From positions 1-6,601 of the forward strand of contig JAAYXX010000568.1 of NCBI GenBank assembly GCA_012515695.1: a stretch of DNA of 6,601 nt, read 5' to 3'. This stretch comes from Chloroflexota bacterium (GTDB lineage: Bacteria > Chloroflexota > Anaerolineae > UBA1429). The position numbers and the translations under genes were made by a program. Each line of letters starts with the position of its first letter. Position 1 is the first letter of the stretch. The notes under the pieces were generated by a model that had not been told where the DNA came from, did not search any database, and saw only the letters and a list, made by a program, of their open reading frames with translations. Below are positions 5,564 to 6,601 of the stretch, one piece after another.

Positions 5564-5609
5564 GCATGCCGACAGACACGCTCGCGTCATGCGCTGCCTG
5601 TCGGCATGC
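5564..5609 (-). repeat. 12-bp perfect hairpin after the MBL-fold hydrolase gene
   Basis: GCATGCCGACAG (5564-5575) and CTGTCGGCATGC (5598-5609) are exact reverse complements around a 22-nt centre that has its own small GC-rich dyads. The hairpin begins 17 nt past the hydrolase stop codon, where a terminator would sit, but no U-tract follows on either strand. It may be a transcript 3'-end stabiliser, a weak or factor-assisted terminator, or a copy of a dispersed palindromic repeat. Confidence 0.7.
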
Positions 5610-5626
5610 GAGTAGTTCGGGAATGG

Positions 5627-6328
5627 TCAGGGCATGGGGGGGGCGTGTTCTGTCCAGGGAACCCACCGGCCCGACTCGCCGTAGGAGATGGCCTTTTCGA
5701 GCAACTGCCGCCCACCGACCACCAGCCCGTGGCCGGTCAGCAGGAAATCGGGCGCGGGCATGGCGGCCAGCTTTTTGAGGCTCGCCAACACCTGCTCCTG
5801 GCTAAAGCCTTCGCTGCCGCTCCACCCCAGGCCGCCGTCGGTCTGGATGAGGTCGCCGGTAAAGAGGCACAGGTTGCCGTCAACCTCCAGGCGGTAGCTG
5901 GCGCATCCCGGCGTATGGCCCGGCGTGAGGATCGCGTCTGCGCGGAACTCGATCAGGTCGAGGGATGAATCCTCGTCAAAGAGGATGTCAGCGTTCTCCT
6001 CCGACTCGAGATGGTCGGCTGTGTAGACCGAAGAGACCGTCAGCGCCCCCCGGCTCTCGAACTGGGGCAGGCCGCCCGCGTGGTCGCGATGGCCGTGAGT
6101 AGTGAGCACATAGGCGAATGGCTTTTCGGCAAAGCCATAGCGCTCGGCCACCGCCGCCACAAAGGGCCAGGATGCCCCGCTGCCCGCGTCTATCGCCAGC
6201 ACAGACGAGGCTCCGTTCACCAGGTACACGTGCGAGTCGATCACTTGCAGGCCGCCCATTGCAGGTTCCTGCCCGATCACGAACAGCCGCTCGGTGAGTT
6301 GCTCCGCGAAATAGCGCGCGTAAATCAT
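5627..6328 (-). CDS. Metallo-beta-lactamase-fold hydrolase
   Basis: A 233-residue cytosolic MBL-fold metal hydrolase, of the broad glyoxalase-II-like group. The metal-binding set is complete: HGHRDH (78-83) supplying His78, His80, Asp82 and His83; His138 in PGHTPG; bridging Asp159 in TGDL; and His200 in LTGHG near the C-terminus. No signal peptide or extra domain is present. ATG at 6328 is preceded by AAGGG (6340-6336, 7 nt) and GGAAGG (3 nt). It starts 36 nt after the stop of the glycyl radical enzyme gene with no terminator between them, so the two are probably one operon. That suggests a role linked to the radical enzyme's product or to detoxifying a by-product, but this is inference; thioester, lactone and phosphodiester hydrolysis are all possible within this fold. 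Its message ends near a 12-bp hairpin. Confidence 0.92.
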   Translation of the reverse strand: MIYARYFAEQLTERLFVIGQEPAMGGLQVIDSHVYLVNGASSVLAIDAGSGASWPFVAAVAERYGFAEKPFAYVLTTHGHRDHAGGLPQFESRGALTVSSVYTADHLESEENADILFDEDSSLDLIEFRADAILTPGHTPGCASYRLEVDGNLCLFTGDLIQTDGGLGWSGSEGFSQEQVLASLKKLAAMPAPDFLLTGHGLVVGGRQLLEKAISYGESGRWVPWTEHAPPMP

Positions 6329-6364
6329 CAGCCTTCCCTTTCTACTGCTGTTTGGAACAGAACG

Positions 6365-6601
6365 CTACAGGGCGTGCTCTGTGCGTTCCAGAACCGTCTG
6401 GCGCAAGCTCTGTGACAGGTTGCGCCAATACTCGGAATAGCCACCGATGCGCACGATCAGGTCGCCGTACTGTTCGGGCTGGGCCACGGCGCGGCGCAAC
6501 GTCTCCTGATCGACGACGGTGATTTGCATCTGCAAGCCGCCCAGGTCGAAATAGGTGCGGATTAGCTCGCGCAGGCGGGCGCGCCCCTCTCCTTCGAACA
6601 T
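6365..6601 (-). CDS. Glycyl radical enzyme (pyruvate formate-lyase-like), C-terminus (partial)
   Basis: The last 78 residues of a glycyl radical enzyme whose body lies beyond the right edge; the Met at the edge is internal, not a start. The fragment has the family's closing pattern: a helix with LIRTYFDLGGLQMQ, then a VVDQETL stretch, then the glycyl radical loop R-I-G-G-Y-S (51-56 of the fragment) and a tail ending RTEH. Gly54 of the fragment is the residue expected to carry the radical, 24 residues before the C-terminus, as is usual. Such enzymes cleave C-C or C-X bonds in strict anaerobiosis and need a radical-SAM activase, which is not in the window and may lie upstream. The substrate (pyruvate, diol, choline, aryl acid or other) cannot be decided from the C-terminus. 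It is followed closely by the MBL-fold hydrolase gene. Confidence 0.92.
   Translation of the reverse strand: MFEGEGRARLRELIRTYFDLGGLQMQITVVDQETLRRAVAQPEQYGDLIVRIGGYSEYWRNLSQSLRQTVLERTEHAL

Noticed and set aside
1..6601. CRISPR array, insertion sequence or phage genes
   Set aside because: No regularly spaced direct repeats, transposase, integrase or flanking terminal repeats were found; the window is a continuous row of chromosomal-type genes.

Overview
The window is a GC-rich bacterial stretch in which every recognisable gene lies on the minus strand, so transcription runs from the right edge to the left. Seven protein genes are supported; the two at the edges are partial. The FtsH and Hsp20 sequence styles, the consensus sigma70/sigmaA-type promoters, and the glycyl radical enzyme and uroporphyrinogen-decarboxylase-like edge genes suggest an anaerobic or facultative bacterium. 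My best guess is Chloroflexota (Anaerolineae-like), but this comes from general protein style only and is weakly held.

Layout in transcription order, right to left. (1) 6365-6601: the C-terminus of a glycyl radical enzyme with its radical-glycine loop. (2) 5627-6328: a metallo-beta-lactamase-fold hydrolase, 36 nt downstream and probably co-transcribed. (3) 5441-5626: an intergenic region with a 12-bp hairpin after the hydrolase stop, a promoter with a dyad over its -35, and a leader dyad. (4) 4238-5440: a 12-helix MFS transporter. (5) 3106-4173: an M42-family metallo-aminopeptidase with a candidate promoter in the 64-nt gap before it. (6) 2776-3105: a 330-nt leader region in front of ftsH. 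(7) 838-2775: the membrane AAA+ protease FtsH. (8) 411-725: a very short Hsp20 chaperone with its own near-consensus promoter and a strong intrinsic terminator. (9) 3-191: the N-terminus of a probable uroporphyrinogen-decarboxylase-like protein.

The protein genes are ordinary family members. FtsH, Hsp20 and the M42 peptidase together make a loose protein quality-control and peptide-turnover neighbourhood: the protease, the holdase chaperone, and a cytosolic enzyme that finishes off peptides. The most interesting part is non-coding, the ftsH leader. It has a TTGACA-17-TAAAAT promoter and then, about 110-145 nt later, an 11-bp stem plus U6 intrinsic terminator upstream of ftsH. An upstream segment can pair (10 of 11) with the terminator's loop and 3' arm, and an 8-bp segment closer to the gene exactly complements the ftsH Shine-Dalgarno region. 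That looks like an attenuator or riboswitch-like leader, or a short terminated RNA, with possible translational (thermosensor-like) control as well. I recognise no known riboswitch family in it.
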